Source: Erysipelotrichia bacterium (lineage in GTDB: Bacteria; Bacillota_I; Bacilli_A; RFN20; CAG-826). From it: DNA of 24,573 bases. A program made the position numbers and the translations under genes. Below are positions 1 to 7,673 of this stretch, piece by piece. The DNA lies in assembly GCA_012511695.1 (NCBI GenBank), contig JAAZFO010000147.1:1-24573 (forward strand). Direction: 5' to 3'. The stretch's first letter is position 1; the number at the start of each line of letters is the position of its first letter. A model generated the notes under the pieces. That model had not been told where the DNA came from, did no database searches, and was given only the letters and a program-made list of their open reading frames with translations.

Positions 1-249
1 ATGAAATATTTAATTGAACATCTCAATGAACATCACGAGCCAAAACAGATCATTATTTGTACCCTATTTGACAAGGTATACGCACGTAAAACCGAGATAG
101 AAATTGATTATGTTGGCAAAGTGCTCGTAGAAGATTGCTTTTTAGTGGGCTACGGCCTTGATTATAACGAAATCGAAAGAAATACTCCGTACGTCTATAT
201 TGCCGAACAAGAAGATATAGATAAATGGAATGCGGAAATTCACAAATAA
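1..249 (+). CDS. hpt: Hypoxanthine(-guanine) phosphoribosyltransferase, C-terminal part (5' end outside window)
   Basis: This is the C-terminal 82 residues of a purine phosphoribosyltransferase that makes IMP or GMP from hypoxanthine or guanine plus PRPP. The frame carries the family's C-terminal signature: a TLFDK segment, then IDYVG, then FLVGYGLDYNE followed by RNTPYV, matching the usual LLDKP / DYVGF / VVGYGLDY / RNLPYI order. The ATG at position 1 aligns to an internal residue of Hpt (proteins of this family are about 180 residues), so it is not the true start and the PRPP-binding loop lies upstream of the window. The stop is 2 bases before xpt, so the two are co-transcribed. The C-terminus is a little longer than usual. 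Family assignment is firm; base preference cannot be judged from this fragment. Confidence 0.88.
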   Translation: MKYLIEHLNEHHEPKQIIICTLFDKVYARKTEIEIDYVGKVLVEDCFLVGYGLDYNEIERNTPYVYIAEQEDIDKWNAEIHK

Positions 250-251
250 TT

Positions 252-830
252 ATGAAGTTGCTAAAGGAGAAGATTTTAAAAGAGGGCCTTGTATTAAACA
301 ATGACGTTTTAAAAGTCGATTCTTTTATCAACCACCAAATCGACACGGCTTTAATCCGCGCTCTTGCTAAAGAGATCGCGGCTAATTTTAAAGCTGATCG
401 TATTTTAACGATTGAAACTAGCGGCCTACCCATTGCTTTTGCAGTAGCAGAAGAAATGGGCAACCTTCCACTCACCTTCGCTAAAAAGAGCGAATCCGCG
501 ATTACAGGCACACATACATATATTACTGAAGTCAATTCATTTACTCGTTGTATCTCATCCGTGGTTACGGTGGATAAAAAGTACATTCAGGAAGGAGAAA
601 GGGTTTTAATTGTCGATGATTTTTTAGCGGCAGGCAATGCATCTTTAGGCCTAGTTGATTTATGTAAACAAGCTGGAGCAAAAGTTGCAGGCGTGGCGGT
701 TGCCATTGAAAAAGGTTTTCAAGGCGGCAGAAAAAAATTAGAAGGACTCGGAATCACAGTTTTTAGCGGCGCTAATATCAAAGCCTTTGTCGACAATAAA
801 CCAGTGTTTCAAGATGAAAAATTATTTTAA
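252..830 (+). CDS. xpt: Xanthine phosphoribosyltransferase
   Basis: A 192-residue enzyme converting xanthine and PRPP to XMP for guanine nucleotide salvage in the cytoplasm. The length matches the B. subtilis enzyme (about 194). The N-terminus MKLLKEKILKEG and the PRPP loop VLIVDDFLAAGNAS (residues 118-131) are typical of Xpt, where AAGN replaces the TGGT of other phosphoribosyltransferases. The open frame extends to 225, but the ATG at 252 aligns with the family start and lies just after the hpt stop. The ribosome site is weak (gcgga about 15 bases upstream), suggesting translational coupling to hpt. The 3' end overlaps the downstream transporter by 17 bases. No purine riboswitch is visible here; any promoter is upstream of the window. 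Confidence 0.95.
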   Translation: MKLLKEKILKEGLVLNNDVLKVDSFINHQIDTALIRALAKEIAANFKADRILTIETSGLPIAFAVAEEMGNLPLTFAKKSESAITGTHTYITEVNSFTRCISSVVTVDKKYIQEGERVLIVDDFLAAGNASLGLVDLCKQAGAKVAGVAVAIEKGFQGGRKKLEGLGITVFSGANIKAFVDNKPVFQDEKLF

Positions 831-1482
831 GTTATTTTTCTCAAGTATTGTTGGAGGCCTAGCGGTTGGCGTAGGCTCTTTTCTTTATCTACTGGCTAGT
901 TATTATTTTCCCGATTCATTTACAATTGGAAAATTTGTGGCGACATCACTTTTTTCTACGGGTTTAATTATAATTTGCCTGTTAAATTTGGCCCTTTATA
1001 CTGGACGTGTCGGCCTTTTTATCGATGAGCGGAGTAAAATCAAAGAAAGAATTATTGATTTACCGATTATTTTATTAGGAAATACCATCGGGGCTTTTGC
1101 AATCGCTATCTTATGCCATTTTATCTTTATTAATTTCACCGGTTTGCAAGATTTAGTGGTCACGGTTGCTAATAACAAAATTTCTTCAAACATGGTGTTT
1201 ATGGAAGGCGTTTTGTGTGGCACGACAGTGTATATTGCTGTTTATTCTTTTAAAAACCTCAACAATTTTGCGATGAAAATTATCGGCATTATCGTTCCGA
1301 TCGCCTTATTTGTGGCCACGGGCTTGCAACATTGCATCGCTAATATGTTTTTCTTTGGAATGGCTTTTAATTGGAACGTCGGTATGATTTGGAATTTAAT
1401 CGTGGTCATTTTAGGCAATAGCGTCGGAGCTTTGTTCATCTGGGGCCTTGCGCGTCTATCGGCCCTAACGACAAAGAAATAA
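814..1482 (+). CDS. Formate/nitrite transporter (FNT) family membrane channel
   Basis: A 222-residue integral membrane protein with about six hydrophobic segments, related to FocA/NirC/HSC pentameric channels for small monovalent anions (formate, nitrite, hydrosulfide, lactate). The key family motif GLQHCIANM (residues 170-178, gating-type His173) is present, and LYTGR (61-65) corresponds to the LFTGN signature. It is shorter than typical FNT proteins (about 250-285). The ATG at 814 lies inside xpt; an upstream alternative at 787 would add nine residues that do not look membrane-like. No Shine-Dalgarno is visible, so reinitiation after xpt is likely. The substrate cannot be read from sequence. 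In a salvage operon, formate (a C1 donor for purine synthesis or a fermentation product) is a guess. Confidence 0.8.
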   Translation: MKNYFKLFFSSIVGGLAVGVGSFLYLLASYYFPDSFTIGKFVATSLFSTGLIIICLLNLALYTGRVGLFIDERSKIKERIIDLPIILLGNTIGAFAIAILCHFIFINFTGLQDLVVTVANNKISSNMVFMEGVLCGTTVYIAVYSFKNLNNFAMKIIGIIVPIALFVATGLQHCIANMFFFGMAFNWNVGMIWNLIVVILGNSVGALFIWGLARLSALTTKK

Positions 1483-1537
1483 ATTAAAATTACACAAACA
1501 CCGTTAGGGTGTTCCGTTAACTTATTTTAAAAAAGAA

Positions 1538-1567
1538 AAACCCCGTTACGTCTTTGTGACGGGGTTT
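1538..1567. terminator. Bidirectional intrinsic terminator between convergent operons
   Basis: An 11-bp inverted repeat (1538-1548 with 1557-1567, one G-U pair, 8-base loop, core ccccg/cgggg) sits between the stops of two convergent operons. On the minus strand it is followed by a strong T-rich run (1537 down to about 1526), so it mainly ends the nucleoside ABC operon. On the plus strand the trailing run is only ttt then A/T-rich. A smaller 6-bp hairpin (1497-1502 with 1508-1513) just downstream of the FNT stop may help end the plus operon. Confidence 0.85.
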
Positions 1568-1580
1568 AAAATTTCACTAA

Positions 1581-2552
1581 TTATCGGTCTTCTCGGAAGT
1601 ACGACTGTCCTAATCCAGAGGGCGCTTTGCCCATTCGTTTAGAAAATATACTAGTCAAGATGAGAATGACAATCGTTGCCAAGTAAGGTAATAATTCGAT
1701 AAGTTTTTTATCAGGACCAGAAACATTTAGGTATTTTGGGAAAATGTAAAGGAAAGCGAATAAGAACGAGCCGCCGATACCTATGTTTGTATTCCACATC
1801 GTAAAAATCACTAAAGAAACCGCTAACCAACCGTAAGCGTCAACGACATATTCAAAAGCCCCGGTAGTGCGATCAAAGAGGTAGAACATACCGCCTAAGC
1901 CAGAAATAGCGGACCCAATAATCGTCGCTAAGTAGCGATAGCGATCAACGCTGATGCCTACCGCATCCGCGGCAGCGGGGTTTTCACCTACCGCTCTTAA
2001 AGAGAGGCCGACCCTTGTTCTTTTCATCACGACAGCAATCGTAATGGCCAAAGCAATACCTAAATAAACAAGAATACCATAAGAGAAAAAGAGTTGAGTA
2101 AACCAGTTGGTCTCAATAAAGCTTGTGGGAAATAAAGTCGTGATATAACGATGGGCGATAGTTGAAAAACCAATCGTAATTTGTCCATCCATCATCGAAG
2201 TAACAAAAGGATATAAACCGACGCCCAGCGTAGTTAGGGCGAGACCGGTAACGTTTTGGTTGCACCGTAATGTCACCGCGAAGAAAGAGAAAAGAGCACC
2301 CGCTGCACCCGCAAAGAGCAAACAGAAGAGGACGGGCATCAAAAGTGATAAGAGCCAGTTAGCGTTACCAGCGCCACCAATTGCGCTTAAGTAAACGTAG
2401 GCACCAACTGCGCTACCCATAGCCCCGATACACATAATGCCGGGCGTTCCCATGTTGAGATGTCCGGATTTTTCGGTAATGGTTTCGCCGGCGGAGCCAA
2501 ACAAGAAAACTGTGGAAAAACGGATTGAATCAATAATAATAGTTAAAAACAT
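1581..2552 (-). CDS. Nucleoside ABC transporter permease, second subunit (YufQ/NupQ-like)
   Basis: A 323-residue polytopic permease of the BPD_transp_2 family, the last gene of the BMP-type nucleoside importer operon. Diagnostic stretches are the N-terminal GSAGETITEKSGHLNMGTPG segment (cytoplasmic loop typical of YufQ-type subunits), RAVGENPAAADAVGI near the middle (residues about 180-195) and GRM-type hydrophobic C-terminal helices. It pairs with the larger permease encoded 3 bases upstream to form the heterodimeric membrane channel driven by the ATPase. A good ribosome site (ggagg, 10 bases before the ATG at 2552) is visible. The stop lies 13 bases before the bidirectional terminator. Membership of the family is firm; the exact substrate (purine or pyrimidine nucleosides) is inferred from family and riboswitch. 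Confidence 0.92.
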   Translation of the reverse strand: MFLTIIIDSIRFSTVFLFGSAGETITEKSGHLNMGTPGIMCIGAMGSAVGAYVYLSAIGGAGNANWLLSLLMPVLFCLLFAGAAGALFSFFAVTLRCNQNVTGLALTTLGVGLYPFVTSMMDGQITIGFSTIAHRYITTLFPTSFIETNWFTQLFFSYGILVYLGIALAITIAVVMKRTRVGLSLRAVGENPAAADAVGISVDRYRYLATIIGSAISGLGGMFYLFDRTTGAFEYVVDAYGWLAVSLVIFTMWNTNIGIGGSFLFAFLYIFPKYLNVSGPDKKLIELLPYLATIVILILTSIFSKRMGKAPSGLGQSYFREDR

Positions 2553-2555
2553 TAC

Positions 2556-3692
2556 TTATTTACCTCCTTGTAAATCGGCGTCTTCGAGTTTTTTCTTTTT
2601 GGTAAAGACATTGAACTTGACTTGAAAATTAATGAAAAATTCGCTAGTTAAAATAGCCAGGAAGAAAAGGCCAGAAAGAACTTTGCCGACTTCTCCACTA
2701 TAACCTAGGTTGCCTGCGGCATGGCTGCTACCAGTGGAAATAAAGGAATTTAGGACAGCATAAAGCATCATCTCTAAAGGGTTAAAGTGTCCGAGCCAGC
2801 TGATCATCACTGCCGTAAAGCCACGACCGCCAACGATCGAATCGCTAACCGTGTGGCTCGCACCAGAAACAATTAAAAAGCCCGCAATACCGCACACTAA
2901 GCCACAAACTAGCATCGTTCTAATGGTGACAACTTTGACATTAATGCCGACATATTCAGCAGTTCTTTCACTGCCGTTGATGACGGATATTTCATAACCG
3001 TGCTTACTAAATTTTAAATAACCCCAAATTATAACGACTAAAATAATAATAATAATAATGTTAATAATATATTTGTATCCACCGATTTCAGGCAACCACC
3101 CGATTCTAGTTTCCCGGTTGATAATTCCAATAGCGGTACCAGTTGGTGCTTTATATCTCAAAGAGAAGGAAGCGACAATTCCGATAGCCACGTAGTTCAT
3201 CATTAAAGAAAATAAGGTTTCGTTAGTGTAGAACATCGCTTTAAAGAAGGCGGGGATAAAAGACCAAACCATGCTGAACAAGGCCGCGACCACGAACATC
3301 AATAAAAGAGCGACAATATTAGGCATTGAAGGAGCGACAAACTTCATAATAATCGCAGCGCCCAAAGCGCCCATTAAGACTTGACCTTCCGCGCCGATGT
3401 TCCAAAATTTCATTTTAAAAGCTGGAGTAATGGCGGCAGCGATCAAGAGCAATAAACCGGCATTCCATAGGGTGGCAAGAATCGTATTTGTCGAATACAT
3501 CGTGCCCTCATACAAATAAACATAAAAATCAAGAAAACTACCAGGAGCGACGATGGTGGAAATTAAACCACACAATATTAAGGCGCCTAAAATAGAGACA
3601 ATTTTAACGATGACGGTCGTTTTTTTAGTGACATCACTCCGTCGAGAAATATGGACAAATGGTTTTCTGACAATTGTATTTTCATGAGCCAT
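2556..3692 (-). CDS. Nucleoside ABC transporter permease, first subunit (YufP/NupP-like)
   Basis: A 378-residue integral membrane permease of the same family as its downstream partner. Recognisable segments include WNIGAEGQVLMGALGA (the conserved NIGAEGQ motif), NYVAIGI, and GFTAVMISWLGHFNP, all in the order expected for YufP-type subunits. An extra N-terminal cytoplasmic tail of about 25 residues (HENTIVRKP and following) precedes the first helix. The start codon lies inside the end of the ATPase gene (11-base overlap), with a strong ggagg site 9 bases upstream, so the two are translated in step. Together with the second permease it forms the translocation pathway for nucleosides captured by the BMP lipoprotein. 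Confidence 0.92.
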   Translation of the reverse strand: MAHENTIVRKPFVHISRRSDVTKKTTVIVKIVSILGALILCGLISTIVAPGSFLDFYVYLYEGTMYSTNTILATLWNAGLLLLIAAAITPAFKMKFWNIGAEGQVLMGALGAAIIMKFVAPSMPNIVALLLMFVVAALFSMVWSFIPAFFKAMFYTNETLFSLMMNYVAIGIVASFSLRYKAPTGTAIGIINRETRIGWLPEIGGYKYIINIIIIIILVVIIWGYLKFSKHGYEISVINGSERTAEYVGINVKVVTIRTMLVCGLVCGIAGFLIVSGASHTVSDSIVGGRGFTAVMISWLGHFNPLEMMLYAVLNSFISTGSSHAAGNLGYSGEVGKVLSGLFFLAILTSEFFINFQVKFNVFTKKKKLEDADLQGGK

Positions 3693-5436
3693 TAGCGGTT
3701 TCCTCCCTGATGTTTTGGGTCATTAATAAGCCCACTTCTTGTTTAGTGGTTGTCCGACAGTCTAAGACGCCCGCTACTTCGCCACCTCTTAAAACCAAGA
3801 CGCGATCGCACAATGCTAAGATAACGTCGAGATCCTCGCCGACATAAATAATGGCGGTTCCGCGATTTTTTTGCTCGTTTAAGAGTTGATAAATGAGGAA
3901 AGATGAGGCGATATCAAGGCCACGTACTGGATAAGCAACCATCAAAACTTTGGGTTCTGAAGAAATTTCGCGCCCAACTAAAATCTTTTGGATGTTGCCT
4001 CCAGAAAGCTTTTGTACAGTGGTAGTTAAATTTGGAGTTTTGACTTCGAGTTGACCGACGACTTGTTCGGCGAGCTGCTCGGGTTGGCGTCGGCGCACAA
4101 AAATACCTCTACCTTTTCTAAAACTCCGCAACATCATGTTGTCAATGATGTCCATATTACCGACTAGCCCCATGCCGAGGCGATCTTCTGGAACGAACGA
4201 TAGGTTAATACCTAAATCACGGATTTCTATCGGCTTCTTACCCTTTAAATCCATAATTTCATCTTCATAGAATAAAACTTCTCCATTGTTAACCATTTCA
4301 GTTAATTTTTTGTTGCTAATACCAGTTAAACTCAGAGGTTTTTTCCCATCAGTGCCTTTTAGGTAAAATTTATTTTCTGAAGCGAGAGCTCTAATTTGTT
4401 TAATAGTTTTATGATAGAAAGTTACGGGTTGATTTTCTTTAGGGTTGTGAAAAATAATTGTGCCGTCGGTATTTTTATTTAGGCCAGCAATCGTTTCTAA
4501 TAGTTCTTTTTGGCCACTACCAGAAACGCCAGCAATTCCAAGAATTTCATTGCCGTTGATATCGATATTAATGTTTTTTAAGACATGTTGGCCATCACGA
4601 TTAACTAATTGCAAGTTCTTAATTTTCAAACGTACTTTAGAAGCCGGAACTTCACTGCGATGGATATTTAAATCGATTTTACGACCGACCATCATTTCCG
4701 TCAAAATTTCTTCATTAGCGTTTTTGGTGAGAATGTCACCAGCCACTGCACCCTTACAAAGAACGACAACGCGATCACTAATTTCTAAAACTTCGTTTAA
4801 TTTATGGGTAATAATGATAATTGATTTGCCAGCTTTTTTCATATTGCGCATCACTTGAAACAAGTGTTCGGCTTCTTGTGGGGTTAAAACGGCAGTCGGT
4901 TCATCCAAAATTAAAATGTTGACGCCCCTGAAAAGGATTTTAATTATTTCTAAAGTTTGCTTCTCGCTTACAGACATGGTACTTACCATTTGCCACGGAT
5001 CAATTTTGAAACCGAATTTATTACAAATGTCTTGCATGCGTTCAGCGCTAAATTTTAAATTAAAACCTTGATATTTGACACCTTCCTGTTCTGAAAGGGC
5101 ACGATAGTCCTTACTTTTTAAGCCCATAACAACGTTTTCTACAGCGGAAAAAGTGTCGACTAATTTAAAGTGTTGATGGACCATACCGATCCGATATTTA
5201 TAGGCATCAGCGGGAGATTTAATCTCAACTCTCTCGCCGTGATAAAAAATCTCACCTTCATCAGGATAATAAATGCCGGCTAAAACATTCATCAAAGATG
5301 TTTTTCCGCTACCATTTTCTCCTAGCAAAGATAAAATTTCTCCGGAGTATAATTCAAGATCAACGTTTTGATTAGCGATGACGCGACCAAACGATTTACT
5401 GATTCCTTTTAATGTAATTGTTAATTCTTTTTTCAT
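3682..5436 (-). CDS. Nucleoside ABC transporter ATPase with two nucleotide-binding domains (YufO/NupO-like)
   Basis: A 584-residue duplicated ATPase powering the BMP-type importer. Domain 1 is complete: Walker A GENGSGKT (39-46), signature MSVSEKQ (154-160), Walker B ILILDEP (174-180) and switch His211. Domain 2 is degenerate, as usual in this family: its P-loop reads GVSGSGQK (303-310) and the Walker B acidic pair is replaced (VAYPVRGLD, 500-508, where relatives mostly have AAQPTRGLD), but the LSGGNIQK signature (477-484) is intact. Family members are about 510 residues; the extra length is a segment of roughly 70 residues at about 335-405. The ATG has no visible Shine-Dalgarno and lies only 11 bases after a 13-bp hairpin, which probably lowers its expression relative to the binding protein. 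Confidence 0.93.
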   Translation of the reverse strand: MKKELTITLKGISKSFGRVIANQNVDLELYSGEILSLLGENGSGKTSLMNVLAGIYYPDEGEIFYHGERVEIKSPADAYKYRIGMVHQHFKLVDTFSAVENVVMGLKSKDYRALSEQEGVKYQGFNLKFSAERMQDICNKFGFKIDPWQMVSTMSVSEKQTLEIIKILFRGVNILILDEPTAVLTPQEAEHLFQVMRNMKKAGKSIIIITHKLNEVLEISDRVVVLCKGAVAGDILTKNANEEILTEMMVGRKIDLNIHRSEVPASKVRLKIKNLQLVNRDGQHVLKNINIDINGNEILGIAGVSGSGQKELLETIAGLNKNTDGTIIFHNPKENQPVTFYHKTIKQIRALASENKFYLKGTDGKKPLSLTGISNKKLTEMVNNGEVLFYEDEIMDLKGKKPIEIRDLGINLSFVPEDRLGMGLVGNMDIIDNMMLRSFRKGRGIFVRRRQPEQLAEQVVGQLEVKTPNLTTTVQKLSGGNIQKILVGREISSEPKVLMVAYPVRGLDIASSFLIYQLLNEQKNRGTAIIYVGEDLDVILALCDRVLVLRGGEVAGVLDCRTTTKQEVGLLMTQNIREETANGS

Positions 5437-5447
5437 AATTCAAAATT

Positions 5448-5480
5448 TATTTTAGCGGGGTGGTTGGCCCCGCTAAAATA
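5448..5480 (-). terminator. Strong intercistronic hairpin between the BMP lipoprotein and ATPase genes
   Basis: A perfect 13-bp inverted repeat (5448-5460 with 5468-5480) with a 7-base loop lies in the 79-base gap between the binding-protein stop and the ATPase start. On the transcribed (minus) strand it is followed by an A/T-rich stretch without a clean T run. It may act as a partial terminator or as a 3'-end stabiliser for the upstream cistron, giving more binding protein than transporter, as known for other ABC operons. No other promoter was seen between the two genes. Confidence 0.75.
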
Positions 5481-5515
5481 TTATATTTTCATTAATTTAT
5501 AAAATTGATGGTGGT

Positions 5516-6700
5516 TTAGGCTAGATCGTCAAGAGGGTTGATACCATCGATGATGACATCGAAGTAAGGAGCAGAACGATATTCTGACTCGTGATAATAC
5601 CCATCGGAAACGAATAAGGTGCCTTCTGGATAATCAAACGTCCATTGTTTGCTTGGTGCCATGTTGGCCTCACTTGGAGCTTGACCGTCAACGGTAAATT
5701 TACTAGTGTCGAACACCTTTAAGGTGCCGGCTTCTAATTTGCTCTTGACTAGATCAACTTCAGCTTGGGTGTCGGGAGCGACACTATCGCCGAGTTCAGA
5801 AATTTCCACTGAACCTTCTGCAAAGCCACCGCACCAATCGGCAGGGATGACTTCTTCATCAAGAACGGTTTGCACGACAAATTCATAATATGGAGACCAG
5901 TTAATTTTGGAAGAGACCAAGAATGTATTCGGGGCCACGGCTTTGGTTGAGCCATTATAAGCAACATTAGGAACGCCGGCTTCTTCACAAGCTGAAGGAG
6001 CGCCATAGGAGTCTGCGTGTTGGCTAATTAATACTGCGCCACCTTGAATTAAGGAGTTGGCAGCAGCTTTTTCGGCTACTTCATCGTACCAAGAATTGGT
6101 ATATTTAACATCCATAGTCACATCGTTAACAATGCTCTTTACACCGAGATAGAAAGAGGTATAGCCAGAAATAACTTCGGCATATGGGAATGCGGCTACG
6201 TAACCAATTTTGTTAGTAGGGGAGTTCATGTCTCTGAGTTTTAAACCAGCGACAACACCGGCGAGGTAACGACCTTCGTAAATAGAAGCGAAAGCATTGT
6301 GATAGTTAGGTAAATTAGTTGCCGCCGCTTTATTACCGGTCGCGTGGCAGAATTCCACGTCGGGATAGTTTCTAGCGGCTTCAATCATATAATCTTCATG
6401 CCCAAAACTATCGGCAAAAATGATTTTGCAACCAGTGTCCGCTAAGTTTTCGGCAGCTTCTTGACATGTTGAATCTTCAGGGATGTCCTCGCGGACAACA
6501 GGAGTAAAGCCTAATTTTTTAGCGCTGGCTCTAAAAGCGTCGACAAAGTTTTTGTCATAAGTTGATGAGGCAGCTGAATGCAGAGCAATTAAGCCTACTT
6601 TCATGCCTTTTGCAACGCCGCCACTACAGGCGACGACAGAAGCTGTGGCGGCAAACATTAAACCACCAAGAGCTACGATTTTGAGAACATTGTTTTTCAT
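5516..6700 (-). CDS. BMP-family nucleoside-binding lipoprotein (BmpA/PnrA/NupN-like)
   Basis: A 394-residue surface lipoprotein that captures nucleosides for the ABC importer. The signal peptide (Lys-rich start, hydrophobic residues 5-20) ends in the lipobox VVAC with Cys25 as the lipidated residue. The mature part follows the BMP (PF02608) plan: KVGLIALHSAASSTYDKNF at the N-terminal lobe, FADSFGHEDYM, AGVVAGLKL, NKIGYVAAFPYAEV, YTNSWYD, and ADSYGAPSACEEAG. The ATG at 6700 is preferred over an in-frame TTG at 6709 because the aaaggag ribosome site (6711-6717) is 10 bases before the ATG but only 1 base from the TTG. First gene of the operon, directly behind a purine riboswitch. Nucleoside specificity is inferred from family and regulation. 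Confidence 0.93.
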   Translation of the reverse strand: MKNNVLKIVALGGLMFAATASVVACSGGVAKGMKVGLIALHSAASSTYDKNFVDAFRASAKKLGFTPVVREDIPEDSTCQEAAENLADTGCKIIFADSFGHEDYMIEAARNYPDVEFCHATGNKAAATNLPNYHNAFASIYEGRYLAGVVAGLKLRDMNSPTNKIGYVAAFPYAEVISGYTSFYLGVKSIVNDVTMDVKYTNSWYDEVAEKAAANSLIQGGAVLISQHADSYGAPSACEEAGVPNVAYNGSTKAVAPNTFLVSSKINWSPYYEFVVQTVLDEEVIPADWCGGFAEGSVEISELGDSVAPDTQAEVDLVKSKLEAGTLKVFDTSKFTVDGQAPSEANMAPSKQWTFDYPEGTLFVSDGYYHESEYRSAPYFDVIIDGINPLDDLA

Positions 6701-6720
6701 TGGTTTCAATCTCCTTTAAA

Positions 6721-6747
6721 ATAAAAAACAGCTCCACTAATCGGAGC
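6721..6747 (-). terminator. Intrinsic terminator in the riboswitch expression platform
   Basis: Read on the minus strand, a gctcc/ggagc stem (6743-6747 with 6731-6735, 7-base loop) is followed by tgttttttatttt. It lies between the purine aptamer and the lipoprotein ribosome site, the expected place for a ligand-controlled terminator. A second AT-rich hairpin sits upstream at 6772-6795. Confidence 0.75.
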
Positions 6748-6771
6748 CTCTACTTTTTAAAAAACAACAAA

Positions 6772-6795
6772 GAAACAAGCATATTTGATTGTTTC
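6772..6795 (-). promoter_or_regulatory. AT-rich hairpin in the riboswitch platform
   Basis: A perfect 7-bp stem (gaaacaa with ttgtttc, 10-base loop) directly after the aptamer on the minus strand, followed by a T-rich run (tttgttgtttttt). It could be a first weak terminator in tandem with 6721-6747 or part of an alternative fold competing with P1. No clear antiterminator pairing with the aptamer's P1 3' strand was found by eye. Confidence 0.5.
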
Positions 6796-6806
6796 GACAG
6801 TCATAA

Positions 6807-6869
6807 TTCGTAGTGCTAGATATTACGGCCTAGCGTAGAGACAACCCACCAATTAGGGAATTATACGAA
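6807..6869 (-). promoter_or_regulatory. Purine riboswitch aptamer, guanine/hypoxanthine type
   Basis: On the minus strand this 63-base segment has the purine aptamer layout. P1 is ttcgta (6869-6864) with tacgaa (6812-6807). J1/2 begins taat. L2 contains GG and L3 begins CCGTAAT, allowing the conserved loop-loop pairs. J2/3 reads tctctac, keeping the ligand-contacting U before AC. P3 is 6 bp. The J3/1 base that pairs with ligand is C (6813), which indicates guanine or hypoxanthine rather than adenine. P2 is unusually weak (three C-G pairs) and J2/3 differs at one normally U position. It begins about 26 bases after the predicted transcription start and precedes terminators and the nucleoside-binding lipoprotein. 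Confidence 0.82.
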
Positions 6870-6901
6870 ATCAATGATTTTTTATCACCACTGACATTAC
6901 T

Positions 6902-6930
6902 ATTATTGTCTATAAAGGGATAAATGTAAA
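6902..6930 (-). promoter_or_regulatory. SigA-type promoter of the riboswitch-controlled nucleoside importer operon
   Basis: On the minus strand, -35 TTTACA (6930-6925), a 17-base spacer and -10 AATAAT (6907-6902). The expected start near 6895 leaves a short leader before the purine aptamer at 6869. Confidence 0.7.
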
Positions 6931-6936
6931 TGATAA

Positions 6937-6977
6937 AAACGCCATTTTTTCTTTTTTCTTAAGAAAGTCGGGCGTTT
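6937..6977 (-). terminator. Terminator downstream of apt
   Basis: On the minus strand, aaacgcc (6977-6971) pairs with ggcgttt (6943-6937) and is followed by ttatcattt. The 27-base interval contains a nested palindrome tttcttaagaaa. It lies 24 bases after the apt stop and ends that unit before the importer promoter, so apt and the importer are separate transcripts. Confidence 0.65.
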
Positions 6978-7000
6978 ATAAATTATTTTTAAATAGATTA

Positions 7001-7549
7001 TCAAGTCTCAATGGGGACGATGGACAACACTTTGTATTTGCTTAAAGCTTCACGGCCCTTTAAAGGCGTTAATTCAAGATAAAATAGTACACCTGAGACT
7101 TCAGCCTTATTGAGTTCGATAATTTGACCTAGGGCTTTCGCAGAGCCACCGGTGGCTAATAAGTCATCAACAATCAAGACCTTATCACCAGGTTGAATGG
7201 AATCTTTTGATATTTCCAGCGCTTCAATGCCGTATTCAAGCTCATAAGATATTTTTGTACCAGGGAGGGGTAATTTGTTTGCTTTTCTTGCTAAAACAAC
7301 GCCGGTTTTTGTCGCTAAACCGAGTGGGACACCGAACAAGAAACCGCGAGCCTCTGGACAAACAATTTTGTTGAATTCAATTTTGTTTTCTTTGAGTTCA
7401 TCAAGCATGACATCGATGACTTTTTGGCAGTAATCGATGTGTTCAAACACGGGAACTATGTCTTTGAAAAGCACACCTGGTTTTGGAAAGTCAGGGATGC
7501 TACGTACATGTTGATCAACTTCTAAGATCACTTGTTGTTTTTTGTTCAT
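7001..7549 (-). CDS. apt: Adenine phosphoribosyltransferase
   Basis: A 182-residue cytoplasmic enzyme making AMP from adenine and PRPP. Family landmarks: IPDFPKPGVLFKDI (18-31), PEARGFLFG (65-73), ARKANKLPLPG (87-97), the SYELEYG hood motif (101-107) and the PRPP loop VLIVDDLLATGG (124-135). Length is normal for Apt (170-182). The ATG at 7549 has a gagg site about 7 bases upstream. It stands alone, transcribed divergently from the downstream leader/upp/prs unit and ended by the hairpin at 6937-6977. No purine aptamer precedes it. Confidence 0.97.
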   Translation of the reverse strand: MNKKQQVILEVDQHVRSIPDFPKPGVLFKDIVPVFEHIDYCQKVIDVMLDELKENKIEFNKIVCPEARGFLFGVPLGLATKTGVVLARKANKLPLPGTKISYELEYGIEALEISKDSIQPGDKVLIVDDLLATGGSAKALGQIIELNKAEVSGVLFYLELTPLKGREALSKYKVLSIVPIET

Positions 7550-7673
7550 GATAAAACCTCGTTAACTTCAAAATTTATGTAATAGTCCGAGCGAGTCATC
7601 GGCCAGATTATTTTGTAAAAATGCACTTTATATGTTAGCCGAATAACCGGATAAAAACAATTGTAAAAATTGG

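Noticed and set aside
225..251. Upstream start for xpt at 225
   Set aside because: It lies within hpt and adds residues not found in Xpt; ATG 252 matches the family N-terminus.
6701..6709. TTG start of the BMP lipoprotein
   Set aside because: Only one base from the Shine-Dalgarno; ATG 6700 has correct spacing.
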